A stretch of 64,000 nucleotides of DNA, from contig JADJAB010000004.1 of the NCBI GenBank assembly GCA_016704435.1, positions 293,439 through 357,438 of the forward strand, given 5' to 3'. Below, one piece after another: positions 55,308 to 64,000 of this stretch; the stretch's first letter is position 1, and every line of letters starts with the position of its first letter. The stretch comes from Rhodobacter sp. (lineage in GTDB: Bacteria; Pseudomonadota; Alphaproteobacteria; Rhodobacterales; Rhodobacteraceae). Position numbers and translations under genes: made by a program. The notes beneath the pieces were generated by a model. The model did no database searches. It saw only the letters and a list, made by a program, of their open reading frames with translations, and was not told where the DNA came from.

Positions 55308-56758
55308 CAGCGGATCTCCCGCCAGCGGCGGCCGTCGCGGTGCAACAGCATCAGCGCATCCTCCGGCCCGGAAGAGCCCGCATCATAGGCCTGCGGGCGG
55401 TCGGCGCGGGTTTCCCAGCCGGCAATGATCGGGTCGGCCCAGGCCCAGGCCGCCTCGACCTCGTCGCCGCGCATGAACAGCGTCTGGTTGCCACGGATCA
55501 CATCCATGATCAGCCGTTCGTAGGCGTCCGGCACCTCTTCGTGATCGGCCCCCAGCGCATCGGCAAAGGACATGTCCAGCGGCACCTGCATCAGGCGCAT
55601 GCCACCCGGCCCCGGTTCCTTGATCATCATCATCAGGTTCATGCCTTCGTTCGGTTGCAACCGGATCACCAGCACGTTCTCGCGCCAGCCCTCGGCATCG
55701 TCAAAGATGGAATGCGGCGGCTCCTTGAAGGTCACCGCGATCTCGCTGGCGCGCGCGCGCAGCCGTTTGCCGGTGCGCAGGTAGAACGGCGTGCCCTTCC
55801 AGCGCCAGTTCGAGATATGCGCCTTCAGCGCGATATAGCTTTCGGTCCGGCTGTCGGGGTTCTCGCTGTCATCAAGATAGCCGCCCTGCCCGCCCCCGGC
55901 CAGATATTGCCCGCGCACGATGGCGTCGGGGCCGACAGGGTCCAGTGCGCGGATCACCTTCAGCTTTTCGTCGCGCACGGCGTCGGGATCGAAGTGATAG
56001 GGCGGCTCCATCGCGATCAGGCACAACAACTGCATCAGGTGGTTCTGCACCATGTCGCGCATCGCACCCGAGGTATCGTAATAGGCGCCTCGCCCTTCCA
56101 CGCCGACGGTTTCGGCCACGGTGATCTGCACGTGGTCGATGTATTCGGCCTTCCACAACGGCTCGAACAATATGTTGGCAAAGCGCACGGCCATCAGGTT
56201 CTGCACCGTCTCCTTGCCCAGGTAATGGTCGATCCGGTAGATCTGGTCTTCCTTGAAATGCTGGCGCAGCGTTTCGTTCAGCGCGCGGGCGCTGGCCAGG
56301 TCGCGGCCGAAGGGCTTTTCCACCACGACGCGGGCATCCCGGCCGGCGATGCCATGCGATTTCAGCCGCTCGGCGATGTCGCCGAACAGCGCGGGTGCGA
56401 CCGAGAAGTAGAAGGCCTTGACCACGCCGTCGCGCTGCACCTCTTTCAGCTGCGCCCAGCCACCGTCGCCCTTGGCATCGATGGCGATGTAATGCAGCCG
56501 CTGCAGGAAGGCGCCGATCACCGCCTTGTCCTGCCGCGCCTTCGGCACGAATTCCGCAATGGACTCGGCCACCAGCGCGCGGAAGGCGTCTTCGGTCAGA
56601 TCGCCCCGCGCAGCACCGATGATGCGGCTGTCGGCGGTCATCTGCCCGGCCTCGAACCGGCGGTAGAGACCGGGCAGGATCTTGCGCCGGGCAAGATCTC
56701 CGGTGCCGCCGAAGATCACGAGGTCGAAGGGATCGACCGGGATGACACGCGAAACCAT
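55307..56758 (-). CDS. zwf: Glucose-6-phosphate 1-dehydrogenase
   Basis: 483 residues. NADP binding FGGTGDLARRKILPGLYRRF at the N-terminus, catalytic RIDHYLGKETVQNLMAVRF and VEKPFGRDLASARALN are typical. Start ATG after AAGAGG. First gene of the oxidative/Entner-Doudoroff entry set zwf-pgl-pgi. A palindromic LacI-type site lies 21 bases upstream of the start codon, indicating regulation of this operon by carbon source. Confidence 0.97.
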   Translation of the reverse strand: MVSRVIPVDPFDLVIFGGTGDLARRKILPGLYRRFEAGQMTADSRIIGAARGDLTEDAFRALVAESIAEFVPKARQDKAVIGAFLQRLHYIAIDAKGDGGWAQLKEVQRDGVVKAFYFSVAPALFGDIAERLKSHGIAGRDARVVVEKPFGRDLASARALNETLRQHFKEDQIYRIDHYLGKETVQNLMAVRFANILFEPLWKAEYIDHVQITVAETVGVEGRGAYYDTSGAMRDMVQNHLMQLLCLIAMEPPYHFDPDAVRDEKLKVIRALDPVGPDAIVRGQYLAGGGQGGYLDDSENPDSRTESYIALKAHISNWRWKGTPFYLRTGKRLRARASEIAVTFKEPPHSIFDDAEGWRENVLVIRLQPNEGMNLMMMIKEPGPGGMRLMQVPLDMSFADALGADHEEVPDAYERLIMDVIRGNQTLFMRGDEVEAAWAWADPIIAGWETRADRPQAYDAGSSGPEDALMLLHRDGRRWREIR

Positions 56759-56778
56759 GGGGACCTCTTGCTGAACCT

Positions 56779-56790
56779 GTTAGCGCTAAC
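56779..56790. promoter_or_regulatory. GTTAGCGCTAAC palindrome before zwf, LacI-type operator
   Basis: Perfect 12-base palindrome (tGTTAGCGCTAACgt in context) between zwf and the mgtC-like gene. The central CG and TTAGCGCTAA form are typical of LacI-family operators; from memory it resembles the site of Rhodobacter CceR, which represses Entner-Doudoroff genes. It lies 21 bases before the zwf start codon, in a promoter-proximal position. Confidence 0.65.
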
Positions 56791-56876
56791 GTAATTCCTG
56801 CGGGCCTTGTAGCGCCCAATTCCGGGCAAGTCTAGCATCCGGGGCGCGGCGGCGAAACCGCCGGGGTCGCCGGGGC

Positions 56877-57575
56877 CTAGCCGTCTTCCAGAACATCCCA
56901 GCGCACGCGCATCAGGCCCGGCTCTGCCGCCAGCCGCTGCACTGCCTGCTCCAGCACCAGATCCGGCACTCCGTCGATGGTCAGGGTGGCGACAAGGTCG
57001 ATGGCGCCGCTTTCCTCGCTGCGCTGCAGGCCGATCTCGCTGAGATGTATCCCGCCCAGGCTGAGTGTGCGCAGCATCAGGCTGCGGGTGTCCCCCTCGG
57101 CCTCGGGCGCCACGCTGACCAGCACGCGGAACGACCGGGCCAGCGGCATCCCTGCGCTGGTCTTGGCCTTCAGCCATTTCACCAAAGGCCGCAGGCCGAG
57201 GTTGATGAACATCACCATCCCGGTCAGCAGCACCGCGAAATCCCAGTTGCCAGAGCCGGCCAGCATCCCGATCCCGGCCGAACACCACAGCGTTGCGGCC
57301 GTGTTCAGCCCGTGCACGTTGAAGCCGTCGCGGAAGATGATCCCGGCGCCCAGAAAGCCGATCCCCGAGACGATCTGCGCGGCCACCCGGGTCGGGCTGA
57401 GTTCGGTGGGATAGAGCGCGGAAAAGGTCACGAAACTGGCCGCCCCCAGCGCCACCAGCGCATTGGTCCGCAAGCCCGCCATGCGCTGGCGCATCTGGCG
57501 TTCCGAGCCGATGACAGCACCGCAGGCCAGGGCCACGAACAGGTTCAGCGCCGCTGCCTGCAAGGTGATGGTCAT
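56877..57575 (-). CDS. MgtC/SapB family membrane protein
   Basis: 232 residues from MTITLQAAALNLFVALACGA, after AAGGGAAT. Four to five N-terminal helices with the MgtC core GAVIGSERQMRQRMAGLRTN, LVALGAASFVTFS and GIGFLGAGIIFRDGFNVHGL, and a C-terminal soluble part of about 90 residues (ACT-like). Family members act in magnesium limitation and virulence or inhibit ATP synthase; which applies here is unknown. Longer in-frame start rejected. Confidence 0.9.
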   Translation of the reverse strand: MTITLQAAALNLFVALACGAVIGSERQMRQRMAGLRTNALVALGAASFVTFSALYPTELSPTRVAAQIVSGIGFLGAGIIFRDGFNVHGLNTAATLWCSAGIGMLAGSGNWDFAVLLTGMVMFINLGLRPLVKWLKAKTSAGMPLARSFRVLVSVAPEAEGDTRSLMLRTLSLGGIHLSEIGLQRSEESGAIDLVATLTIDGVPDLVLEQAVQRLAAEPGLMRVRWDVLEDG

Positions 57576-57683
57576 CGCGATTCCCTTTCCGTCGAAAGGC
57601 CGCATCCGATCATGGCAAGGATGATTTGTGAAGCGTCTGCAACCGCCCCGCAACGCGGCGCTGCGGAGGTCGGGGGAATTCCC

Positions 57684-58266
57684 CTAGGCCTCCAGCTCGG
57701 CGTCCCAATAAAGGTAGTCCATCCAGCTTTCGTGCAGGTGGTTGGGCGGAAAGCGGCGGCCGCGCCTGCATCTCCTCGGCGCAAGGCGCGCGGGCGGGGC
57801 GGCGCAGGGTCAGGCCGGATTGCCGCAGCGACCGGTTGCCCTTGCGCAGGTTGCACGGGCTGCAGGCCGCGACCACGTTTTCCCAGCTGGTTATGCCGCC
57901 GCGCGACCGCGGCAGCACATGGTCGAAGGTCAGATCGCCCTTCGCGCCGCAATACTGGCAGCAGAATTCGTCGCGCAGAAAAAGATTGAAGCGCGTGAAT
58001 GCCACGCGCTTCTGGGGTCGTACGAACTCCTTCAGCACCACCACCGAAGGTATCCGGAACTCCTGCCTCTGGCTGTGCACCACCTGGTCGTATTCGGCCA
58101 CGATATCGACGCGGTCGAGGAACGCCGCCTTGATCGCCTCCTGCCAGGGCCAGAGGCTGAGCGGATAATAGCTGAGCGGCCGGTAGTCGGCATTCAACAC
58201 CAGCGCCGGGAAATGCCGCAGCGCTGCCGGGTCGCGTACGAAGTGGGTCCTGAAATCGCCGTCCAA
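57684..58266 (-). CDS. HNH endonuclease (one frameshift)
   Basis: About 193 residues from a TTG with GGCGGAG upstream: MDGDFRTHFVRDPAALRHFP-type start, FPALVLNADYRPLSYYPLSL, PQKRVAFTRFNLFLRDEFCC, CQYCGAKGDLTFDHVLPRSR (HNH core with zinc Cys pair) and WENVVAACSPCNLRKG (second pair). Near 57765 one extra base shifts the frame; corrected, it ends RRFPPNHLHESWMDYLYWDA. Widespread single-copy gene in Rhodobacterales, probably a housekeeping nuclease; not linked here to any defence gene. Confidence 0.88.
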
Positions 58267-58497
58267 GATGCGTGACTCCGCCTGTCTCCTGCCTGCCCGC
58301 GGCATCAGGACGGGGAAGCCCGCCCCGACGAGCCGACTATATCTGGCGTTTGCGCGCTGGCAACCCCCGACAGATATGCCGGCTAAGCTGTCACAGAGCG
58401 CTGTGGCAGCCGAATGAAGGGCGCATGACGGGCGCCCATGCCGCAGGCCCCGGATCGCGCGGCAATCCGGGGCCCCGATCTGCGACACAAAGGCCTC

Positions 58498-59283
58498 TCA
58501 GGTGGCAGCGACGGCGCGCTGGGTCAGCACCTTGACCAGATTTGCGCGATAGGCGCCGGTGCCGTGCAGGTCGTTGATCATGTTCGACCCGTCGACCGCC
58601 AGCCCCGCCACCGCCGAGGCCGCGAAGGTTGCGCCCAGCGCCTTTTCCGCCTCGGCCCAGCGGAACACGCCGTTATCGGACGCCCCCGTCACCGCCACCC
58701 GCACGCCATTGCCGAACTTCGCCACGAAGACCCCGGTCAGGGCAAAGCGGCTCGCGGGCTGGTTGAACTTCACATAGGCCGCCTTGTCCGGGATCGGGAA
58801 GACGACCGAGGTGATGAACTCCCCCTCTGCCAGCGCGGTGGTGAAGAGGCCGTGGAAAAAGTCGTCCGCAGCGATCTTGCGGTTGTTGGTGACGATGGTG
58901 GCGCCAGAAGCCAGCACCGCCGCCGGGTAGCAGGCCGATGGGTCGTTGTTGGCGACCGATCCGCCGATGGTGCCGCGGTTGCGTACCGCCATGTCGCCGA
59001 TGCCGCCCGCCAGCGCCGCCAGCGCCGGATAGGCCTTGGCCGCCTCGCGCGCCACCACCGCATGCGGGGTGGCGCCACCGATATGCAGGCCGCCGTCACC
59101 GGTGCAGACGCCCTGCATCTCGGCGATGCCGGTCAGGCTGACCAGAACGCCGGGCGCCGCCAGCCGCTGCTTCATCGTCGGGATCAGCGTCTGCCCGCCC
59201 GACAGCGCCTGCGCGCCCGTCGCGGACAGGGCCTTGGCGGCCTCGGCAATGGTCGACGGCTTCTTGAAGTCGAAATTGTACAT
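58498..59283 (-). CDS. coxM: Xanthine dehydrogenase/CODH family FAD-binding subunit (CoxM-like)
   Basis: 261 residues. FAD-binding medium subunit: YNFDFKKPSTIAEAAKALSA, SGGQTLIPTMKQRLAAPG and VRNRGTIGGSVANNDPSACY (FAD loop). It passes electrons between the 2Fe-2S subunit and the acceptor. It is the last gene of coxG-S-L-M on the minus strand, 12 bases after coxL. Symbol given by analogy; true CO oxidation is not implied. Confidence 0.9.
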   Translation of the reverse strand: MYNFDFKKPSTIAEAAKALSATGAQALSGGQTLIPTMKQRLAAPGVLVSLTGIAEMQGVCTGDGGLHIGGATPHAVVAREAAKAYPALAALAGGIGDMAVRNRGTIGGSVANNDPSACYPAAVLASGATIVTNNRKIAADDFFHGLFTTALAEGEFITSVVFPIPDKAAYVKFNQPASRFALTGVFVAKFGNGVRVAVTGASDNGVFRWAEAEKALGATFAASAVAGLAVDGSNMINDLHGTGAYRANLVKVLTQRAVAAT

Positions 59284-59295
59284 GATTGCCTCCCC

Positions 59296-61665
59296 TCAGC
59301 CCTGCATCGCCGCCCAGACCCGCGAGGGCGAGACCGGCATGTCGATATGCGTTACGTTCTTGAACCCGCCGCGTTGCAGCGCGTCGATCACCGCGTTGAC
59401 CACCGCCGGCGGGCTGCCGATTGCCCCCGCCTCGCCGCAGCCCTTCACCCCCAGAGGGTTGTGGGTGCAGGGCGTGTTGCAGCTGTGATCGACCTTGAAC
59501 ATCGGCAGATCGTCGGCGCGCGGCATGGCGTAGTCCATGAAGCTGCCTGACAGAAGCTGGCCGTTCTCGTCATAGACGCAGTGCTCCAGCATCGCCTGTC
59601 CGATCCCCTGCGCCAGCCCGCCATGGACCTGGCCTTCGACGATCATCGGGTTGACGATATTGCCGAAATCATCCGCTGCCGAGAAGGCGACGATCTCTAC
59701 CTTGCCGGTCTCGGGGTCCACCTCGACCTCGCAGCCATAGGCGCCGGCGGGATAGGTGAAGTTGCTGGGATCGTAGAAGGCGGTTTCTTCCAGCCCCGGT
59801 TCAAGGCTTTCCAGCGGGTAGTTGTGCGGGACATAGGCCGCAAGGGTGATGTCGACCCAGCTTTTTTCCTTGTCGGTGCCCGCCACGGTGAACTTGCCGT
59901 CCTTCAGCTCGATATCGGCCTCGGACGCCTCCATCAGATGCGCCGCGATCTTCTTGGCCTTGTTGATGATCTTGTTGGTGGCCTTGACCAGCGCCGAGCC
60001 GCCGACCGCAAGGCTGCGCGAGCCATAGGTGCCCATCCCCATCGGCGTATTCGAGGTGTCGCCATGCACGATCTCGACCTGGGCCGCGTCGATCCCGATC
60101 ATGTCCGAGATCACCTGCGCGAAGGTGGTCTCGTGCCCCTGCCCGTGGCTGTGGCTGCCTGTGAAGACGGTGATCGACCCGGTGGCGTTCACCCGCACCG
60201 AGGCGGATTCGTAGAGCCCCGCCCTTGCGCCAAGCTGGCCGACAAGGTTCGACGGCGCGATGCCGCAGGCCTCGATGTAATGCACCAGACCAAAGCCGCG
60301 CAATTTGCCCCGCTTCTTTGACTCCGCCGCGCGTTTGTCAAACCCCGCGTGGTCGGAGATCTCCAGAAGCTTGTCCAGCGTCGCGTCGTAGTTGCCGGTG
60401 TCGTAGACCACGGCGACCGGCGTCTGATAGGGAAACTGGTCGGGCTTGATGAAATTCTGTCGCCGCAGGTCGATCGGGCTGACGCCCAGCTCCCGCGCCG
60501 CCTTGTCGACCAATCGTTCCAGCTGGAACGTCGCCTCGGGCCGACCGGCACCGCGATAGGCATCGACCGGCACCGTGTTGGTGAACACCGCCTTCACGTT
60601 CACATAGATATGCGGTGTCTTGTAGTTGCCCGCCATCAAGATGCCGTGCAGCCAGGTCGGCACCGAAGACGCGAAGGTGGAAAGATACGCACCCATGTTG
60701 GCGTAGGTTTCGGTCCGGATCGCCAGGAAGTTGTTGTCCTTGTCCAGCGCCAGCTCGATCCTGGTCACATGGTCGCGGCCCTGTGCGTCCGAGATGAACG
60801 CCTCGGACCTGCTGCAGGTCCATTTCACCGGACGCTTCAGAATATGCGCGGCCTTGGTGACAAAGGCCTCTTCGGCATAGTGGAAGATCTTCGATCCGAA
60901 GCCGCCGCCGACATCGGGCGCCACCACCCGCAGCTTGTGTTCCGGGATCGACAGCACGAAAGCGCCCATCAGAAGCCGGATCACATGCGGGTTCTGGCTG
61001 GTGGTATAAAGCGTGTGCTGGCCGGAGTGATCCTCGTAGTCGCCGACCGCCACGCGCGGCTCCAGCGGGTTCGCCACCAGCCGGTTGTTCACCAGCTCCA
61101 GAGTGGTCACATGCGCGGCCGACTTGAAGGCCGCGTCCACGGCCGCCTTGTTGTCTTCGACAAACCCCCAGTCATAGCAAAGGTTCGAGCCGATCTCGTC
61201 ATGCACCAGCGGACCACCCTTGACGGCCTCTTTCATGTCGATGACGGCAGGCAGTTCATCAATGTCGATCACCACCGCCTCGGCCGCATCGCGGGCCTGA
61301 TCGAGTGTCTCGGCCACCACCACCGCGATCGGATCGCCGACATGGCGCACCTTGCCTTCGGCCAGGATCGGGTGCTTGGGCTCCAGCATCACCTTGCCGT
61401 GCTTGTCGGTGATCTGCCAGCCGCAGGGAATACCACCGGCGCCCGCAAAATCGGCGCTGGTGAAGACCTTGACCACGCCCGGCATAGCCTCGGCATCCCT
61501 GGCGTCGATCTTGCGGATCTTGCCATGCGCCACCTGGCTGCGGACGAACTGGGCATAGAGCTGCCCGCGAATGTTGATGTCGTCAGTGTAGCGGCCCTTT
61601 CCGGTCAGGAACCGCACATCTTCGCGCCGCTTGGTGCTGGCGCCGATACCGCCGTCTTTCGGCAT
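59296..61665 (-). CDS. coxL: Molybdopterin-binding large subunit, form II CoxL-like
   Basis: 789 residues from MPKDGGIGASTKRREDVRFL (GGGAGG before; longer in-frame start rejected). Molybdenum hydroxylase: DVGGGFGSKIFHYAEEAFV, AYRGAGRPEATFQLERLVD, GQGHETTFAQVISD and VKGCGEAGAIGSPPAVVNAV (catalytic Glu). The active-site loop is AYRGAGR, the form II type, in place of the AYxCSFR of true CO dehydrogenases, so the substrate may not be CO. It needs molybdopterin; moaA is at 26867. Confidence 0.93.
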   Translation of the reverse strand: MPKDGGIGASTKRREDVRFLTGKGRYTDDINIRGQLYAQFVRSQVAHGKIRKIDARDAEAMPGVVKVFTSADFAGAGGIPCGWQITDKHGKVMLEPKHPILAEGKVRHVGDPIAVVVAETLDQARDAAEAVVIDIDELPAVIDMKEAVKGGPLVHDEIGSNLCYDWGFVEDNKAAVDAAFKSAAHVTTLELVNNRLVANPLEPRVAVGDYEDHSGQHTLYTTSQNPHVIRLLMGAFVLSIPEHKLRVVAPDVGGGFGSKIFHYAEEAFVTKAAHILKRPVKWTCSRSEAFISDAQGRDHVTRIELALDKDNNFLAIRTETYANMGAYLSTFASSVPTWLHGILMAGNYKTPHIYVNVKAVFTNTVPVDAYRGAGRPEATFQLERLVDKAARELGVSPIDLRRQNFIKPDQFPYQTPVAVVYDTGNYDATLDKLLEISDHAGFDKRAAESKKRGKLRGFGLVHYIEACGIAPSNLVGQLGARAGLYESASVRVNATGSITVFTGSHSHGQGHETTFAQVISDMIGIDAAQVEIVHGDTSNTPMGMGTYGSRSLAVGGSALVKATNKIINKAKKIAAHLMEASEADIELKDGKFTVAGTDKEKSWVDITLAAYVPHNYPLESLEPGLEETAFYDPSNFTYPAGAYGCEVEVDPETGKVEIVAFSAADDFGNIVNPMIVEGQVHGGLAQGIGQAMLEHCVYDENGQLLSGSFMDYAMPRADDLPMFKVDHSCNTPCTHNPLGVKGCGEAGAIGSPPAVVNAVIDALQRGGFKNVTHIDMPVSPSRVWAAMQG

Positions 61666-61723
61666 GGTGTCCTCCCTTGATGCGATACTTGAAGAAAGCA
61701 CCGCAAATTATTGATTCAATTTT

Positions 61724-62209
61724 CTATTCGGCTGCGATCCTTGTCACGTCCTGGCCAGATGCCGCCATCACCGCCTTGACGATGTTGTGGTATCCGGTGC
61801 AGCGGCAGATGTTGCCGTCCAGGGCGTGGCGGACCTGATTCTCGCTGGGCTTCGGCGTCTCGGCCAGAAAGGCCGAAGCCGCCATCACCATGCCCGGCGT
61901 GCAAAAGCCGCATTGCAGACCGTGATGATCCTGGAAGGCTTGCTGCATCACGCCAAGGCTGCCATCGGCATTCGCCATGCCCTCGATCGTGCGGACCTCG
62001 GCGCCTTCCAGATCGGCGGCAAAGACGCTGCAGGACTTCACCGCCTGCCCGTTCACGTGCACCACGCAAGAGCCGCACTGGCTGGTGTCGCAGCCGACAT
62101 GGGTGCCGGTCAGGCCCAGCCCCTCGCGCAGATAGCCTGACAGCAGCGTCCGCCCCTCGGCCTCGGCCGAGACGGTCTTGCCGTTCACGGTCATCGTGAC
62201 TTTCGTCAT
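61724..62209 (-). CDS. coxS: 2Fe-2S small subunit (CoxS-like)
   Basis: 161 residues from MTKVTMTVNGKTVSAEAEGR. The second in-frame ATG is chosen because AAGGGAGG lies six bases before it and overlaps the first one. Two 2Fe-2S clusters: GCDTSQCGSCVVHVNGQAVK with the later Cys (KSCSVF), and CGFCTPGMVMAA with NICRCTGYHNIVKAV. Typical of the xanthine dehydrogenase family. It lies between coxG and coxL. Confidence 0.94.
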   Translation of the reverse strand: MTKVTMTVNGKTVSAEAEGRTLLSGYLREGLGLTGTHVGCDTSQCGSCVVHVNGQAVKSCSVFAADLEGAEVRTIEGMANADGSLGVMQQAFQDHHGLQCGFCTPGMVMAASAFLAETPKPSENQVRHALDGNICRCTGYHNIVKAVMAASGQDVTRIAAE

Positions 62210-62248
62210 TTTCATCCTCCCTTGGATATTCCTGGGTAAGCCGGCGGT

Positions 62249-62767
62249 TCAGCCACCGATCAGACGCTTGAACCAACCCTTCTTCACTTCGCCCGAATCA
62301 GCAATATCTTCTTCGGTCCCGTCATCCGGCCCTTCGACCGCGGCCTGAAAGCGGGTGAAGAACTCCTCCGCCAGCTTCTTGGCAAAGCCGTCGATGAGGC
62401 GGCTGCCCAGTTGCGCCAGCTTGCCGCCGATCGCCGCCTCGACATCATAGGCAAGGATAGTGCCCGCGCCACCCGGTTCCAGCGTGACCAGCGCGCCGCC
62501 CTTGGCAAAGCCCGCGGGCCCGCCCTTGCCCTCGCCCGAGATGCGGACCGATTGGCCGGGGATGATGTCCGACAGCGTGACGATGCCGGTGAAGGTGGCG
62601 CTGACCGGGCCGATCTTTTGCTTGACCACCGCCTCATAGCCCTCGGCCACCGAACCGGTCAGGCTCTGGCAGCCGGGGATGCACTCTCTCAGCACCTCGG
62701 GGTCAAGGATCGCGGTCCAGACCAGATCGGGCGGTGCCGCGATGTCGCGGCTGTCGGTCAGCTTCAT
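62249..62767 (-). CDS. coxG: CoxG-like SRPBCC protein
   Basis: 172 residues; CoxG/DUF1857-like lipid-binding fold with MKLTDSRDIAAPPDLVWTAI and DPEVLRECIPGCQSLTGSVA, DVEAAIGGKLAQLGSRLIDG and a charged C-terminal tail ending KKGWFKRLIGG. CoxG is thought to anchor or assist the Cox enzyme at the membrane. First gene of the cox set, 39 bases before coxS. Confidence 0.92.
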   Translation of the reverse strand: MKLTDSRDIAAPPDLVWTAILDPEVLRECIPGCQSLTGSVAEGYEAVVKQKIGPVSATFTGIVTLSDIIPGQSVRISGEGKGGPAGFAKGGALVTLEPGGAGTILAYDVEAAIGGKLAQLGSRLIDGFAKKLAEEFFTRFQAAVEGPDDGTEEDIADSGEVKKGWFKRLIGG

Positions 62768-62818
62768 GCGTGGTCTCTCCCTCTGTCCGGCCAGCCTACG
62801 CGGCGCGGCGCCACCGCG

Positions 62819-64000
62819 CTATGCGCCCTTGGTCGTAGTCCCCCGGTCGCGGGGGGCCTGCACCAGCGGCACGGTGACACGAAACACGCTGCCCTGACCG
62901 ACGCGCGACGCGAGGTCCAGCGGATGGCCCAGAAGGCCGCAGGCACGCTCGACGATGGCAAGGCCGAGGCCCATGCCCTCGCTGGCGCTGGCCTTCGCGT
63001 TCAGGCGCTGGAATTCGCGGAAGATCAGCCCCTGAGCCTCTTCGGGGATGCCGGGGCCGCTGTCCCAGACCTCCAGCCGCAGGGTGCGGCCGCGGCGGCG
63101 GACGGCAACCAGCACACCGCCGCGATCGGTATAGCGGATCGCGTTGGCGATCAGGTTCTGCAGGATGCGGCGCAGGTAGCCGGCATCGCTTTGCACCACG
63201 TCGTCATGCGCGCGCAGGCGCAGGCGCAGGCGCAGGCCCTTGGCCGCTGCCATCGGCGCGAATTCCTCGGCCAGCCGGGCCAGCATCGAGGCCAGCGCCA
63301 CGGGGCCGACCTGCACCGCCAGCCGTCCCGATTCGAGGCGCGAGATATCCAGCAGCGCGCCAAGGATGCCTTCGACCGATTGCAGCGCGTTCTGCGCTTT
63401 TTCCAGCGCGCCGCCGCCGTCCCCCGCCGCTGCGGAAGAGATGAACAGCTTGGCCGCCGACAACGGCTGCAACAGGTCATGGCTGGCGGCGGCAACAAAG
63501 CGCGACCGGCTGGCATTGGCGCGCTCGGCATTCGAAAGCGCGTCTTCCAGTTCCAGCGTGCGTTCGGTCACGCGGGCCTCCAGCGTCTCGTTGGCGCGGT
63601 GCAGGGCTGCCAGCGCGGCGCGTTCGGCGGCGACGTCGGTAAAGCTCATCGCAAAGCCGCCGTCGGGCAGTTCCTGGGCAAAGACCGTCAGGATCGCCCC
63701 GCCTGCGCGTTCGACCGCGAAGGTCAGCGGCCGCCGGCCCGGCCCGCCCCGCGCAAAGGCCAGAAGGCCGGCCGCATCCATACCGCCCTGAAACGCCATG
63801 TCGCCCCGGAAACCGGTCAGGACCTGCGCAAAGTCACACCCCCAGCCTGGCCGCGACCGCGGAATTGCTCAGCAGGTCCGACAGCCGCTACCACCCGGCC
63901 AGCCGGGCCTGGGTGTCGAAGATCGCCACGCCCTGATCCAGATGGTCCAGCGTCGCGCGGATCATCCTTGCCTGATCGTCCAGCATTCGCCCGCGTTCAT
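62819..64000 (-). CDS. PAS-domain sensor histidine kinase (partial, start outside window, disrupted)
   Basis: From the right edge a PAS-type segment (RATLDHLDQGVAIFDTQARL) leads into a stop in frame (TAG at about 63891-63893) and a shift near 63831, then MAFQGGMDAAGLLAFARGGP onward is open. The kinase core is complete: coiled linker ANETLEARVTERTLELED, H-box SRFVAAASHDLLQPLSAAKL, N-box NLIANAIRYTD, DSGPGIPEEA and GMGLGLAIVERACGLLG. No receiver domain is seen at the C-terminus. The disruption may be sequence error or real decay. It stands next to coxG and might sense a related signal, but no response regulator is visible. Confidence 0.8.

Noticed and set aside
57684..58266. HNH nuclease as part of a defence or mobile system
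   Set aside because: No methylase, integrase, recombinase or toxin gene nearby; the family is common and housekeeping-like in Rhodobacterales.
59296..61665. True aerobic CO dehydrogenase (form I CoxL)
   Set aside because: Active-site loop is AYRGAGR, not the AYxCSFR type, so CO oxidation is not supported.

Overview
The window reads as a high-GC chromosomal segment of an alphaproteobacterium, most likely Rhodobacterales (Rhodobacteraceae/Paracoccaceae). The reasons are a complete-looking nuo (Complex I) operon with many small unassigned genes between the subunits, as in the Paracoccus denitrificans nqo cluster, together with NuoE carrying a long C-terminal extension, a short HemP, NnrU, an HNH endonuclease of the Rhodobacter type and a palindromic LacI-type site in front of zwf.

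Layout. (1) 1-16259, minus strand: nuoA-B-C-D-E-F-G-H-I-J-K-L (nuoL runs off the left edge), with about a dozen accessory genes in between. They include a carboxymuconolactone-decarboxylase-like protein, a membrane-anchored collagen-like protein, small lipoproteins, a 32-residue hydrophobic peptide and a protein sharing the extra C-terminal domain of NuoE. Overlapping start/stop codons (ATGA or TGATG) join most of them. (2) 16578-26177: small secreted proteins, an MFS/DegT/metallo-beta-lactamase-fold cassette, a tandem pair of secreted paralogues, gph, glmU-glmS and an AlkD-like DNA repair protein. (3) 26199-33000: a long hairpin, a lipoprotein, moaA, hemP with two coupled mini-ORFs, membrane dipeptidase, nnrU, and a sugar dehydrogenase next to a sugar-acid dehydratase. 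(4) 33141-35476: a small-molecule kinase and a class III aminotransferase-like enzyme.

(5) 35492-52221 is the most interesting accessory block. It is a carbohydrate uptake and breakdown locus: ribokinase, RbsD/FucU mutarotase, CUT1 ABC transporter (ATPase, Tat-exported binding protein, two permeases), aldo/keto reductase, BtpA/SgcQ-type protein, M42 metallopeptidase, FGGY kinase, creatininase-family hydrolase, TIM-barrel epimerase, a GntR/FCD regulator, UxaA-type dehydratase, a SAM methyltransferase and an alpha/beta hydrolase. The same 17-base sequence containing the palindrome CTAACATGTTAG lies in the transporter promoter region and directly before the GntR start codon, so the regulator probably controls both ends of the locus. 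(6) 53009-56758: pgi, pgl and zwf, feeding the Entner-Doudoroff pathway. (7) 56877-64000: MgtC-like protein, HNH endonuclease, a form II coxG-S-L-M molybdenum hydroxylase set and part of a PAS histidine kinase.

Quality caveat. Around twenty genes, including indispensable or strongly conserved ones (nuoG, glmU, glmS), are split by one-base insertions or deletions, often in runs of G or C. This looks like sequence or assembly error rather than biology. Genes are therefore given over their whole span, with the shift positions noted.
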